From: Salvator merianae | Lineage: Eukaryota > Chordata > Lepidosauria > Squamata > Teiidae | Length of the DNA stretch: 64,000 bases | Direction: 5' to 3' | Assembly: GCA_003586115.2 (NCBI GenBank) | Contig: QVOM02000025.1 | Coordinates: 88,533,152-88,597,151 of the forward strand | Shown: piece after piece, positions 1 through 11,199 of the stretch | How the letters are laid out: each line of letters begins with the position of its first letter | Position numbering within the stretch: position 1 is the first letter of the stretch | The notes under the pieces: generated by a model | Told to the model about the DNA's origin: nothing | Seen by the model: only the letters and a program-made list of their open reading frames with translations | Database searches by the model: none | Position numbers and translations under genes: made by a program

Positions 1-149
1 AGCATGTAGAAATTGCTGTGCAGGAACACCATTCTGGACTTGGCTGCAAAAAGTCTTGTGCAGTCAGCTTGGATGTTCCTGGCAAATCAGCTTCAAGAGC
101 AGCAGTCAAGTTTGGGCAGTGTCAGAATTGGTTCACCTGTGATTATACG

Positions 150-398
150 TACATAAGAGGAGCCTTGCTGGATCAGGCCACGGCCCATCTAGTCCAGCAT
201 CATGTTTCACACACTGACCCACCAGTTGCTTCTGGGCATTCTCAAGCAGAATATAAATGCAAAACTGTCACCTGCTCTTGGCTCCCTGCAAGTGGCCTTT
301 AGAGGCATCCTGCCTGTCTCTCCAACCTGTAGGCAGAACCTGAGCATTCACTGTAGCAGCCATTGATACACCTGTCCTGCATGGATTTGTCCAACCCT
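150..398 (-). mobile_element. CR1-like LINE 3' end
   Basis: It starts with the reversed tail ACATAAGAGGAGCC, then GCTGGATCAGGCCACGGCCC and the CTAGTCCAGCAT block. This repeat recurs many times in the window. Longer copies show that it is the 3' UTR of a CR1-like LINE, whose tail is made of TTATGTTC units. Only the untranslated end is present. Confidence 0.8.
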
Positions 399-507
399 AT
401 AAGAACATAAGAGGAGCCCTGCTGGATCAGGCCACGGCCCATCTAGTCCAGCATCTGTTTCACACAGTGGCCCACCACTTGCTTCTGGGCATCTCAAGCA
501 GATTATT
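399..507 (-). mobile_element. CR1-like LINE 3' end, second head-to-tail copy
   Basis: A shorter copy of the same 3' end begins directly at the end of the preceding one with TAAGAACATAAGAGGAGCCC and breaks off after CATCTCAAGCAG. Confidence 0.8.
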
Positions 508-1149
508 TTTCTGGGACTCTGCTATCATTGGCTAGCACACTGGCAGTGCTGCAGACTTGTTTTTCTTGAAAGAAATCCTAAAAGCCGAGCTGCCTTCCAA
601 TCGCTTAGAAGCGTCTCACCTCAATGGCACCACTCCAACAAACAGTTTTAAAATGCACCATGTTAAAATGCCACTTAAAGTTCAGGCTCTGTGGACGTTC
701 CCGGTTTTCACCTCTCTCCCATAAGGGTGTTGCAAAATGGTATTTTTCTTTCAGAGCCATCTGTCTTTCTGCCCTTGGTCCATCCAATGCAAGGGGGTGA
801 TTGGTGTGGATGTCTTCGGGATGTGCTCTGGTTTGTGCCTTTAGGAAGCGGATGGGGTGAGAAAGATGCAGACAGGGGTTGAGGAACAGCAGTTCAAAAC
901 CTTCCTTTCTACTTATTTCCTCCTTCTCCCTTTTTTCCTGATTCTACAAGTCCTATGGTTCCTCCAAGCCAGCTAAAACCTTTCTCTTACACATGGGTGG
1001 CATTATTAGCTAGATAAGATATTGCATTTGGAGCACTGTGCTTGCTAGTAGCATGACGGACAATGTGCCTTCAATATTTAGAGTGCTTTGCAGAGCAACC
1101 TAAGTGGATAAAGAGCGATTGCTGTCCACGAGGAGTCCACATTCTGAGA
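508..1149. other. Intergenic, no gene seen
   Basis: There are short reading frames only, with no recognisable protein or repeat. Confidence 0.5.
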
Positions 1150-1350
1150 GAGCATCTACACCTAAGATTTAATCCAGCTTCAGTCCACTTTTAGAGTGAG
1201 AGAGCACATCAGCAAAGTAACAAGACGTTTTCCTTCAGCCTTATCTAACTCAGAAAACCCACCTCTGGGTTAAATAATGTGGAAAGAAAATGACTAGTCA
1301 CTCTGAAGGTGGACTGAAGCTGGATTAAAAGTTAGGTGTAGATGGACCCT
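1150..1350. mobile_element. Palindromic DNA element, family C
   Basis: The left end reads CATCTACACCTAAGATTTAA, and ATCCAGCTTCAGTCCAC follows. The right end is its reverse complement (GTGGACTGAAGCTGGAT ... GGTGTAGATGGACCC). This is a MITE-like foldback of about 200 bp with no coding capacity. A second copy is at 32459-32650. No clear target duplication was found, so the superfamily is not assigned. Confidence 0.75.
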
Positions 1351-2027
1351 TCATCTTGGGCAGCACTGACAGCTGATAAAGTCTGAGGCTTTGGCCTTTT
1401 CTGCACATATCAAGGTGGGATGTCTTGGTCTGGGACAGGGAACTCTTCCCACTCTGGGACGGATTGCTGATAGGATGTGATAAGGCTGTCTGCATTCTGG
1501 TCAGCCCATCCTGTCCCGTCCCAGCCCCAGGTGCCAGCTGCAAAAGTTGGGCTTCAAAGCCAGCGCCCAGTCTTCTGAAGCAGGGAGTGCAAGTTCCCAG
1601 CCTTCAATGTATTCAGCTGGGATCGTTTCAGCTGCACTTACGATCATTTCAACACCACATCTGGCAGCACTTCTTGGTGCACTGCCCAAACACTCCCCAC
1701 TGTGTTCCAGACTATGAGGCATGCCTGCTTCATGCTCTTTGTGGTCTGGGATACTAACACTGGTTCAGCCGTGGACCTCTTTGAAGAGGTCCACATTTGG
1801 ACAGAGAGGTGGTGCCATTCTGGTGTCCTGTTCTCACCTGTAGCTTCATCCTCTGCAGATGAAGTGGACTAAGGAGGGGAGCGTGGCCTCTGCTATCCTA
1901 CACTAGTGTGCAGACTGCAGAGGCCCGACTGAACCATCTTCCGGTCTGCTATCCAGCGCGGAAAGGGCTTTAGTTCCACTGCCACCATCTACTCAGCAAC
2001 AAACTGTACCCTGATGTTCGAAACCCT
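1351..2027. other. Intergenic, possible degraded DNA element
   Basis: GGCCTTTTCTGCACAT at 1392 resembles the terminus of families B and E, but I found no matching right end. No gene is recognised. Confidence 0.35.
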
Positions 2028-2207
2028 GGCCCTTTCTGCACTTGGCCTTATACCAGATTATATCCTGGAATAGGGACCTGCCATCTGCGTGCTCGTAGGA
2101 ACTATGGCAGGCCGCACGCAGGGCCTGCTGTAAACTCCACTAGTGTGTGGATAGCAGGTTCCTGTTCTGGGTTATAATCCAGAATAAAGCCAAGTGCAGA
2201 AAGGGCC
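2028..2207. mobile_element. Palindromic DNA element, family B, copy 1 (180 bp)
   Basis: The ends are inverted: GGCCCTTTCTGCACTTGGCC at the left and CCAAGTGCAGAAAGGGCC at the right. Complementarity continues through the ATTATATCC/GGTTATAATCC block. It has the same 180-bp length as the copies at 15892 and 21224. It is a non-coding MITE. Confidence 0.85.
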
Positions 2208-3413
2208 CAAGTGTCTACTATGAAAGGTAGGGAAGACAAGAATGGGCCTATAATTTGGTCATTTTGTGCATACGGTTCTCTGGTGACCCTTATCAGCTGT
2301 CTCCATTGCTTTCTCACACCTCTATGGCCCCCTCCTATGCGTTTATGAGCCTGCGTAAATGTGTTTTCTGCATCTGAGACCGGCTCATTTGGAAGCTGGA
2401 GCGTGGGCTGCCTAGTTCTGCTGCAGTCTGAGATTCAGATCAGCTGCCACAGAGAAACATCTTCACCATCCTGAGTCACAGAAAGCGGGGAGAACAGATG
2501 ATGTGTTCCACTGTTTCAGAAAGCAGCAATTCACCCTCACAGATTGTCACACTGTTGCCCGAAGTACCTCATTTTGCCACTTGGCTGGGAGCCCATGTCA
2601 ACTGGATAATTAGTCACACAGCTATGTGGCAGCTTGAGTCCCATCAAAAAGAGAGGAAAGATATCGCCCTGCACGCGAAAAGGACAGAAGGGGGTAGATT
2701 TCCAGGCATTTTAAGTATGCAAACACTGTAGATATGGATGCAGGTGAATGCAGAAATAATTATGATCCGAGAGTGAAACATGGACCTCTGTGCTTTCCTG
2801 GGATCTTAAGGGGTGCACAGTTTGTTTAAACAGCTGGGACCTTCCTCGAGACATGTCCCACGGTCTGTGCAAAGTTTCAGCCCTGCCTTCTGGTGGCAGA
2901 TAAAGATAAAATCACTGCAGGTTGTACTTACACAATGGGTTATGTACCTCCAGCATAGGGGGGCTGACCCTTAATAACATCAGTCTCTGGGTAAATGAGA
3001 ACCCCAAATAATAAGAGTGAAGAAAACTTGAAAAAAATACATACCACCTTCAGCAGAAAATTACCGTTTGCCAGAAACTACTGAGTATCTTCAGAACCAC
3101 GGTGTATGTGAAACTGGGTTACCACAAAAGCAAAAGGCTCTTGAAGAAATAGATCCTGTAAAGCAATCCAGAATCTACTGAGATAACTTCTTTTTTAAAA
3201 ATAAAAACTGCGATTTTGATTTATATTTGTTTGCTTTCAGTGTAAAAGGTCCATTACACACCCTTGTCATGTTAAAAAAAAAATCAAATAGAATCCCTTC
3301 TGAAGCCTCAGATCTTCAGGGCCACTATGGCTCGACAACGTGTGCAGCAGGCTGCGAGTTCAGTACCTGATAAAGGGCGGAACAGCAAAATGTGGTTTAA
3401 TGTGGCTGCGGGC
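2208..3413. other. Intergenic, no gene seen
   Basis: There are short reading frames only. Runs of A and AT-rich stretches lie around 3020-3290. No recognised repeat or exon. Confidence 0.5.
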
Positions 3414-4063
3414 ACCTGACCAGTTCCAATAAGAACAGAACCTGACCAGTTCCAATAAGAACAGAACCTGACCAGTTCCAATAAGAACCTGACCAGTTCC
3501 AATAAGAACAGAACCGGACCAGTTCCAATAAGAACCTGACCAGTTCCAATAAGAACAGAACCTGACCAGTTCCAATAAGAACTGCACCAGTTCCAATAAG
3601 AACAGAACCGGACCAGTTCCAATAAGAATGAAACTGGACCAGTTCCAATAAGAACCTGACCAGTTCCAATAAGAATGAAACTGGACCAGTTCCAGTAAGA
3701 ACCTGACCAGTTCCAATAAGAACAGAACCTGACCAGTTCCAATAAGAATGAAACTGGACCAGTTCCAATAAGAACCTGACCAGTTCCAATAAGAACAGAA
3801 CCTGACCAGTTCCAAAAAGAACAAAACCAGACGAGTTCCAATAAAAACGGAACTTGACCAGTTCCAATAGGAATGGAACCTGACCAATTCCAATAAAAAT
3901 GAAACCTGGCCAGTTCCAAAAAGAATGAAACCCGACCAGTTCCAGTAAGAATGGAACCTGATCAGTTCCGATAAGAACGGAACCTGAGCAGTTCCAAAAA
4001 GAACAAAACCAGATGAGTTCCAATAAGAACGAAACCTGACGAGTTCCAGTTAAAATGAAACTG
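3414..4063. repeat. Minisatellite, 26/21-bp units
   Basis: About 27 tandem units of CCAGTTCCAATAAGAA followed by CAGAACCTGA (26 bp), or by the shorter CCTGA (21 bp). Units drift toward the right end, where GATGAGTTCC and AAAAAGAAC variants appear. On the minus strand all three frames stay open across most of the array, giving repeated YWNW/ELVRF/IGTGQ peptides. These are by-products of a stop-free unit and not evidence of a protein. Confidence 0.95.
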
Positions 4064-5229
4064 GTTGTGCCCTGCCTCCTGCTGGTCAGTTAAAGGTTTC
4101 AGCAAAATGATCACATTGGGTAGGTTTGGGTACAACGTACAGGCAGCTGAAATAAGGTGCCTCTTTCCGATATGCCACCTTTTCCTGACAGCACCCTCAA
4201 AAACTGCCTACAAATAATACCCCATAGCTGCCCTAGTCTTGCCTCAAATTTGCATCCTGCCTCTTTTTGCTTCATTTCTCCAAGTAGGTACTCCAGACTT
4301 TTACATTAGCTCCCCCTGCCCCAATCATTCAGGTCAAATCCTTGAATTATTATGCTTTTCTTCCCAAACCAGATACGTACAGCATGGTACTCACATTGTT
4401 TCTGACCTTCCCACCTTCCTCCTCCAGATCTGCCTTTGAAGAATGACTGGTTGGCCATGCATAAATTCTGCCCCTGAGGGTTTTTTAAAAAAATATTTTT
4501 ATTAGTTCTTAAATGTATGTACATAATCTGTCTTATAAAGATTGCATATCATTATATGTATGGTAGGAGTCAAATCACGTGTAACAGCTCAGGAAGAGAA
4601 GTGGGATACGGATCCCATAAATTAACGAATGATTGAAAACTCTGGCAGAATAAAAGAATGGGGTGCTCCCCCCTTGGTGCAGCCAGCCTCCAGCCACCCC
4701 TTGGACTTCAATAGACCCTGTTGCAGACCCGTCCCTACTGCCTTGCCACACAGCTGCAGGTTATCTTGTTTGGCCTCCAGGGGCTTTCTGTGTGTCTCTG
4801 GCCTGCATCCAGTGGTTTCCATGGGCAACCCTGGGAGAGCAGTTAGGACAAAGGAAGGCAGCAAAATCAGTGGGAAGACAACCTGATTCAACAGACGCAG
4901 AGCACAGAAAGGGTGTGATGGGGGGACTCTTTGTTTTCTATTTGGGAGGAACCAAGGCAACGCACAGGGCTGGTTTGGGAGTCTGATCCTGAGAAGAGGG
5001 GTACTTCTGCGTCTGTAACAATTGTGCAGCAGAAAGTCTGGTGTGAAGCAATGAACGAAGATGGAGCAGCCAAGAAACCTTGCTCCTAAGCAGGGCCAGA
5101 TAGGAAAAGATTAAATGCTGTTTCTGCGCCCAGTTGGTAGACTGGACCAAGTTAATGCCTAGGCTGCTTCATCCACATGGGGCTAATGCTATTCTGGCCC
5201 AGAACCATTCAAAGAGGTCCCTAGCCTGG
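4064..5229. other. Intergenic, no gene seen
   Basis: Overlapping frames on both strands around 4620-5150 show no family likeness and are probably chance. Confidence 0.5.
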
Positions 5230-5680
5230 GGCCTGTTTGCACATTGCAGTTTAGAATGGTAGAAGTACACCTTTCTACGCTAGAACAGACGCAGCAGTGC
5301 GGCAGCCATTTGCACTGCGAGTACCAGAATGGCCCTGTACCGAACCTCCAGCACTCACAGTGTGAATGCCTGCCTGCTTGTCATGGCAGTGGCCACAGAA
5401 ACAGCCAGCTGTTGCCATATTGGCTGGGGATGTGGTGTGTGACTTCACAGCCATGCCATGACCTTGCAGCGTTCGCACCTGGAAGCAGGTGCGAACACTG
5501 CTGACTGGGAGCAGACCAACTGTTCCCAGTCAAGCTGTGGACAATGATTTAGCTGTCCACAGCTAGTAGTGTTTGGGAACATCTGCAGGCACTCCTGAAT
5601 GCTGCGGCCGCCACAGAGCGCAGACATACTGTGCTAGTGAGCATACAGACGCTCACTACCATGTCAGTGCAAACAGGTCC
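5230..5680 (+). mobile_element. Foldback DNA element, family D, copy 1
   Basis: The ends are GCCTGTTTGCAC at the left and GTGCAAACAGGTCC at the right. Just inside the left end is an imperfect hairpin (TAGAATGG ... CTTTCTA), and just inside the right end the CTAGTGAGC ... GCTCACTA hairpin. The core shares the GCAGTGGCC, CAGCTG and CACCTG...CAGGTGCGAAC blocks with the other five copies. Non-coding. Confidence 0.8.
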
Positions 5681-6399
5681 TGAATTAGCGGTAGGACTGT
5701 TTGGTCAGCAAGCGTACCAACACTGTCTATTCCAGTCCAGGCACTGGCATTTCTGCTCCTGATCCGGAACAAGGAAAGCACTGCAGCCCCATCTTCAAAG
5801 CTTTTGCAAGCTTTGAAGATCACCCTGACACGGAAGTAGGCACACTATCTTTAAAGACTGTTCTCTTCAGCTCCGCCCTTATGCACCAGACATGACATAT
5901 GAGTGATGGGGCCTGGGCCAATCACTGGCAGGAGTGGGTGGTGCCTTCAGTGGGGAGTCAGTTGTGTGGACCGGAACAGCTGTGGAGCTCCATGTTGCTG
6001 CAGCTGTTGAGCTGGGATGGATGATGTCCCCACCCTCACTCTGCGGACCGAATCTGCTGTGCTTGGTCCAGAACAGGTTGGATCTGGATAGTTAAACCGC
6101 TCCAAGCAAGGTGAGTTTGGAAACGGCCCAGGTTGCCTCACAGGTCTCTGGCAGGGATCTGTTGCTTTTGAGTCCTTTCTTCATTTATTCGCCACCCATT
6201 TACAATATCACCATTTTGAGGCAAAACACTGATTTTAATCCAGCGCGCACACAAAATGACAGTTAAACAAAAAAACGATATTGAGTCGGATAAATATAGT
6301 AAAATATATTATGAAGATAATTGCAATTCTGATATAGAGAAATTAATGGGTTCTTTTTAAAGGTTCCTGTGTTTAACATTTATTTATTTATAACATTGG
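5681..6399. other. Intergenic, no gene seen
   Basis: It contains a perfect 13-bp-arm hairpin (listed separately) and an AT-rich end before the hAT-like element. No gene recognised. Confidence 0.5.
5791..5820. repeat. Perfect short hairpin
   Basis: ATCTTCAAAGCTT and AAGCTTTGAAGAT are exact reverse complements (13 bp each) with a 4-base loop, TTGC. Confidence 0.9.
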
Positions 6400-6610
6400 C
6401 AGCGGCGCCCGGTGGCTTTAAACCCGGGTGTTCGCGCCCTACGTGAAGTGTGGCATGGCTGTTGGCAGGGCCTCCGGGCCTCCGTACTGCCTCAGCAGGT
6501 TGCCTAGCATTCTGCTGAGGCAGTACGGAGGCCCGGAGGCCCCTCGAACAGCCATGGCGCGCTTTGCATGGGGCCCAAACACCCGGGCTTAAAGCTGCCG
6601 GCCGCCGCTG
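6400..6610. mobile_element. hAT-like palindromic element, family A, copy 1
   Basis: It begins CAGCGGCGCCCGGTGGCTTT and ends with the inverted GGCCGCCGCTG. The arms (about 95 bp each) contain GGGTGTTCGCG, GCCATGG and GGCCTCCGGGCCTCCGTACT in inverted order. It is flanked by AACATTGG and AACATTTG, an 8-bp target duplication with one mismatch. CAG...CTG ends plus 8-bp duplications point to the hAT superfamily. It has no transposase and must be moved in trans. Confidence 0.88.
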
Positions 6611-6612
6611 AA

Positions 6613-7000
6613 CATTTGTATCCTGCCCTTCACCTGAAGGATGGATTACAAGATAATAAAACAAACACTAAAACATATTTAAAATATAATCCATCCAACC
6701 TCTCTTCTTTCCTCCCATCTATCCTGGCAGGATTACATTCAGAGGAAACTATGGATCAAGGTCTGGGATGAAGAGGTGCTTTTTAACCAGGCGCTGAAAA
6801 CCCTATAAAGTTGGCGCCTGGCGTAACTCCAATGGGAGGTTATTCCAAAGTCAGGTGGCCACCATAGAGAAGGTCTTGTTGCATACCACAGCCCCTTGCA
6901 ACTCTGAGGGTAGCAGAATTAAAAGAAGGCCTTCACGTGTGAGATTCTTAGATCTCGCGGTGCATTCTTTACATTATTTGTCCTATGGATCAGAACCACA
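6613..7000 (-). mobile_element. L2-like LINE C-terminus and tail
   Basis: Read on the minus strand, it gives a degraded RAFSVVA...LWNNLPLELR-type peptide and then the 3' tail. This is the usual C-terminal end of L2-group LINE proteins in squamates. Several stops show it is dead. Confidence 0.6.
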
Positions 7001-7814
7001 GAAGGGTGGGAGATGAAGAGGCTTTAACTGGAAGTCTCTCTTTATTCTCGACAAACTGTGTTTTGACCTGCCGCACATCGAAGTCTAGTTTGGGGAGATC
7101 AGAAGAAGAAATCTGATTGAAGCCTTGGTTTCCCCCCCTCTGTCCTGTGGTTCTAATCCAAGGGCCATGCTTTCTTCAGATATGCTGTGAGAGTCAAGTG
7201 CCCACTGCCTTGAATTCTTTCGAAGGAGGACAGGATAGAAACATAAATGAATGAATGACTGACATATATAGGACACTGCTTTTTTGGCTACAGCTGCACA
7301 AATTTTAAAAAGCCAGCTCAAAAGGCCAGATAATGCTTTTCCTGAGCTATACTGTGGATTCAGGCACATGCCAATGCTACCCCCTCTAAACTGCTTTTGA
7401 GTGATTTCTCCTTACTGTATGCAGATGCAGACTTCCTGAGCTTTATAGCATCCAAGTTGGCCACTGAGTGGAGATGGCAGATCGAAATGCTTCACAGCAT
7501 GGGAAGCTGAACTCCTCGCATTGGGGAAACTCAAGACAAGGAGGCTTTTAAAGGCATTTTCCTCTGGTGTGATTGTTCTTTGAGCAGAAAGACATTCCTA
7601 CGCTTATGAAGAAAGGTTTAAATGAGGGCGGAAGGGAAGCCTTTTAAAGAAAGTGGTGCCATAGGCCAGAATAGGAAGAGCTAATAGCCAGCGAGACAGT
7701 TTTAAAGCCTCGTGACGTTGTACAGAAGCAGCAACGAAGAATATCCTAAAGCAAAAGAAGAGCACAAGGCAAAATGGCTGCCCGATGAGGCTTTGCGAAT
7801 AGCTGAGGAATGAA
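7001..7814. other. Intergenic, with a weak L2 tail
   Basis: CACTGCCTTGAATTC ... GGACAGGATAGAAACATAAA at about 7198-7250 resembles an L2 3' end on the + strand. Nothing else is recognised. Confidence 0.4.
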
Positions 7815-8046
7815 CAGCAGCGGCCCGTGGCTTTAAGGGCGGGTGTTCGTAACGCACGGAAAGCACGCAATCGCTGTTTGCGGGGGCCCCAGGCCTCCGT
7901 ACTGTCGCAGCTGCTGTTCGCAGGGCCTCCGGGCCTCCATACTGTCGCAGCTGTGATAGTACGAAGGCGCAGAGGCCCCGCGAACAGCGATCGCACGCTT
8001 CCCGCAGGTTACAAACAGCCGCCCTTAAAGCCATGGGCCTCCCCTG
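7815..8046. mobile_element. hAT-like palindromic element, family A, copy 2
   Basis: It shares CGTGGCTTTAAGGGCGGGTG, GGCCTCCGTACTGTCGCAGC and the inverted right half with the other copies. The centre holds an extra partial duplication of the GGCCTCC...GTCGCAGCTG block. It is flanked by GGAATGAA and GGAACGAA, an 8-bp duplication with one mismatch, which places the left end at the first of two CAG triplets. Confidence 0.85.
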
Positions 8047-9536
8047 GGAACGAAGGAAAGCAAAAGGCAAGGGAGAAAGAGAAAGATGTACCCAACTGAA
8101 TGCAGATTTACAGGGAATAGTGAGGAGGGATAAGAAGGCCTTCTTCAATGAGCAATGCAAAGAAATAGAAGAAAACAGCAGAATGGGAAAGAGAAGAGAT
8201 GTCCAAGAAAACTGGCGATAACAAGGGAACATTTCGTGGAAAAAATGGGCATGAAAAAAAGACAAAAATGGGAGGGTCCTACCAGAAGCAGAAGAGATAA
8301 AGAAAATGTGGTGATCCAGTGGCTCAAAAGCTGGGTGTTGACCGACAATGCAGGTCAAGGGCCATCCACATTGAGGTGGTCCAAGCTGGCCCGGCTAAAG
8401 TTGCCGTCCCAGACCTTTTCATGGGAGCCCAGGAATAGCCTGTCTCCAGGGCTGTTTCTGGGAGCCTAGCAAAATGGTGCCGGCCTCCATGCAACAGTAG
8501 GCTGGCTCAGCCGACTGCATGGGAAACGTCTGGTCTGGTCTGGTCTACCATGTGGAACACTGCAGGGTCTGCTTGGAAGTGGCCTCCCCTTGGAGAGGGC
8601 TCTGGTGCCATTTTTGCCCCACCGCCTGCTCCACCGTCTCATCCCATTTCATGTTGCATTTCTGGAAGAGGAGGGTTAAATCGACCTTACCTCAGTATTG
8701 GACTGGAACGACATGCCCAGCTGTTAGAGAATGGCTGATCCTAATTGCAGACTGTGGCCGTGACCATCCATGTGTGCGGCCACTCCAGTGTAGGATGTGG
8801 AAGGAGGGGGTCACTTTGGGATTACCTCCATGGTCTAGGGATATAGGCACTAGTTTTAGGGGGACTGAGCGCCACTGGAGATACTGGAGGAGTCTGCAGA
8901 CGACTGACCAGTTCCTGCTTCTGTTGCGCTGGCTGGAACCCTGCCTCCTTCCGCCATGGAACTGGCGTTTTGCGGTCTCATGGTCTAGTGAGCTGAACAC
9001 TCAGCTGAGCATTTTGATTCCACAGCTAGTTCCGTGTCACCCTCTTGTGAGGCCACAGGTTGTATCTACAGTGGCCCTAAAACTACCCTTCACGACTGGG
9101 TGCCCTCCAACCATTTTGTGTTCTCTGGAGCTCATGGGGATTGTAGTCCTCCTAGCCCATTCTGCAAAGGTTGCTGTAAATTATTTAGAATAAATGCCAT
9201 CTTGTAAGTTTCTTGTATGCATTTCATTGAAGTGTCTGAAATTCTACATCAGAAACGAAGAATTCAATGGTCCAGCCACTACACTGTTTCAGCCCACTGT
9301 GCTGGAAAGGTGGCAGGCAAAGCAGCTAAAACGAAGGGGTATGAGACAGTGGTGACTAGTGCAGGTGAGCACAGCCAGCAGCCCCTCCCCCTGCTGAAAC
9401 CCAGGTCACAAGTGGCAACATGGACTCCAAAGGAAACCCGCGAACCGGCTTCCAGCAAGGAGAGGGGCTTTTGGTTCTGCTCGCCCAAGTTGGTCATCAC
9501 TAGCATGAGGGACCAGAACAAGTAGAGCTATTTTAA
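8047..9536. other. Intergenic, long frame of uncertain value
   Basis: A 224-codon + frame (8519-9193) has no recognisable domain and looks translated from non-coding sequence. GGTCTGGTCTGGTCTGGTCT near 8530 is a short CTGGT run. Around 9090-9170 there is a block of the GGGGATTGTAGTCC type that is common in degraded vertebrate hAT-like repeats. Confidence 0.4.
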
Positions 9537-9622
9537 TGGTGTTTTTATTACTTTTATTGTGACCCACCCTCCCTGAGACCTTTGGGTATAGGGTGGGATA
9601 TAAATATAAATAAATAAATAAG
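9537..9622 (+). mobile_element. L2-like LINE 3' tail
   Basis: CCCTGAGACCTTTGGGTATA followed by GGGTGGGATATAAATATAAA and a (TAAA)n end is the standard L2-group terminus seen elsewhere in this window. Confidence 0.75.
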
Positions 9623-10396
9623 GCTGCTGCTAAGGCTGCAGTAAACTTGCATAAAAATGCCTCCACTGAATATAATGGATTTTGCACACATCAGCCATTC
9701 CTGAACAGAAGCACAAAGGAGAAACGGAGACCGCAGTTCAACTCTGAGTTACTTGGGGTGTTGGGTCCATTCTACCTTTATAGATCAGCTGTTCTTTTGA
9801 AGAAATGGATGTTTCTTCCCCATGTTTTCTATATCTTCTGCTTTCACATTAAAAAAAATATCTGCCCCACGGCCAGTTTATGCAATCAATGTAACATGCA
9901 ATGTCTCTGTAATGTGGGAGTTGCCACACTTTATGTCGATGAGACATATTCGTTTCAAGAAGAATGTGGAGACAGGCTTTGTTCTGAGATTAGGACTCCA
10001 AATAGGCCAGAACTACCTTCCTGGGCTAAGCTGGTATTCTTCAAGGGCTATGGCGAGTGTCAGGGCAGAGCAATCAAAAATCCTTTTATCTGCAAATGCT
10101 GGGGATTTGACGTGGAGTTTTTGAATGTGAAGTCAGAGCTCAGTCAGCCAGTGGGAGCAATCTCTTTCTCTGGTAAGGTTACCAGTGAAATCTTACTTTC
10201 TGCTGTTATAGTCAAAGGCAATTTGAAGTCAGTGCACATCTCTGCCCTTTGGCTGAACTGATAAGATTTTAGCCATTTTGGGAATCTGATCCACAAGTCC
10301 AAAGAGGGTTTGTAATGCAAAGTCCATGCGGACTCTCCACTGACACAAAGCTGGGTTGCTGAACAGCACAGATTTCCTCATGGATGGAGAAGCAAA
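9623..10396. other. Intergenic, 204-codon frame of unknown meaning
   Basis: The + frame 9647-10261 is one of the longest outside repeats. It is cysteine-rich in the middle but matches no family I know. In 64 kb and six frames, one frame of this length is close to chance expectation. Confidence 0.35.
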
Positions 10397-10500
10397 TTTA
10401 TTATCTATTTATTTAAATTTCTATCCTGCCCTACATCCAAAGTTCTCAGGGTGGGGTCATCATAAAATCACTATAAAAACAGATAAAATAACTGAGCTTC
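10397..10500 (-). mobile_element. L2-like LINE 3' tail
   Basis: TATTTATTTAAATTTCTATC followed by CTGCCCTACATCC and CTCAGGGTGGGG is the reverse complement of the L2-type tail. Confidence 0.7.
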
Positions 10501-10961
10501 CAAACATGGAGAAATGGCCGCAGCTGCAGTGGTGGGGCAAATTTTCAAAAGGAAGTTGAGAAACAGAAAATTTGAATAGGAGGTTTTGGAGTATATCTTC
10601 CTCATGAGCAAAGACGTTAATTAATTTTGTTGTTCTGACACCTGTCTCTTTAAGGCGACTTAGGGAAGCTAACAAATATGTCAGCAACCGCAACCAAGGC
10701 AACTGAGGCGGTTTCAGTGCCGTAACCGGGCCTGAAGCCAGATTTAAATGAGTCTAGATAAGCAGCTTCTTCCAAGCATGCTTGCAGTTGAACAGCCACA
10801 ACCCTCTCAATTCCTTGCCCCCAAAGTCAAGTTTACTACCGAGTGATAACTGTTTAGATCTTCTGGACCCAGGGAGCACATCTTAAGGAGGGGGAGCCAG
10901 CAAGACAATTCCATCGCTCAAAGAGGCATTCGCTACTCCCTGGACCCACCTGGTATACGCT
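10501..10961. other. Intergenic, no gene seen
   Basis: Short frames only. Confidence 0.5.
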
Positions 10962-11199
10962 GACAGCAACCGTGCGCTTTCTACGGGTTATGAACACCTG
11001 CCCTTAAAGCGACCTGCTGCAACACTACGGAGGCCTGGAGGCCCCATGAACAGCAATCGTGTGCATTCCATGGGTTATGAACACCTGCCCTTAAAGCGAC
11101 CTGCTGCAACACTACGGAGGCCTGGAGGCCCCATGAACAGCAATCGTGTGCATTCCATGGGTTACGATCACCCATCCTTAAAGCCAGTGGCCGCCACTG
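10962..11199. mobile_element. hAT-like family A half-element with 87-bp tandem repeat
   Basis: Only the right half of family A is present, ending in GGCCGCCACTG. It is locally amplified: GGGTTATGAACACC starts at 10985 and 11072, and its diverged third copy GGGTTACGATCACC at 11159, an exact 87-bp period. The left terminal repeat and left target duplication are missing. The minus frame across it therefore repeats a 29-residue block, which is not a gene. Confidence 0.8.

Noticed and set aside
3308..4023. Three overlapping minus frames of 177-208 codons
   Set aside because: All come from the stop-free minisatellite unit.
8519..9193. 224-codon + frame
   Set aside because: No domain, no codon pattern, no splice context; treated as chance.
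9647..10261. 204-codon + frame
   Set aside because: No family likeness; length near chance expectation for 64 kb and six frames.
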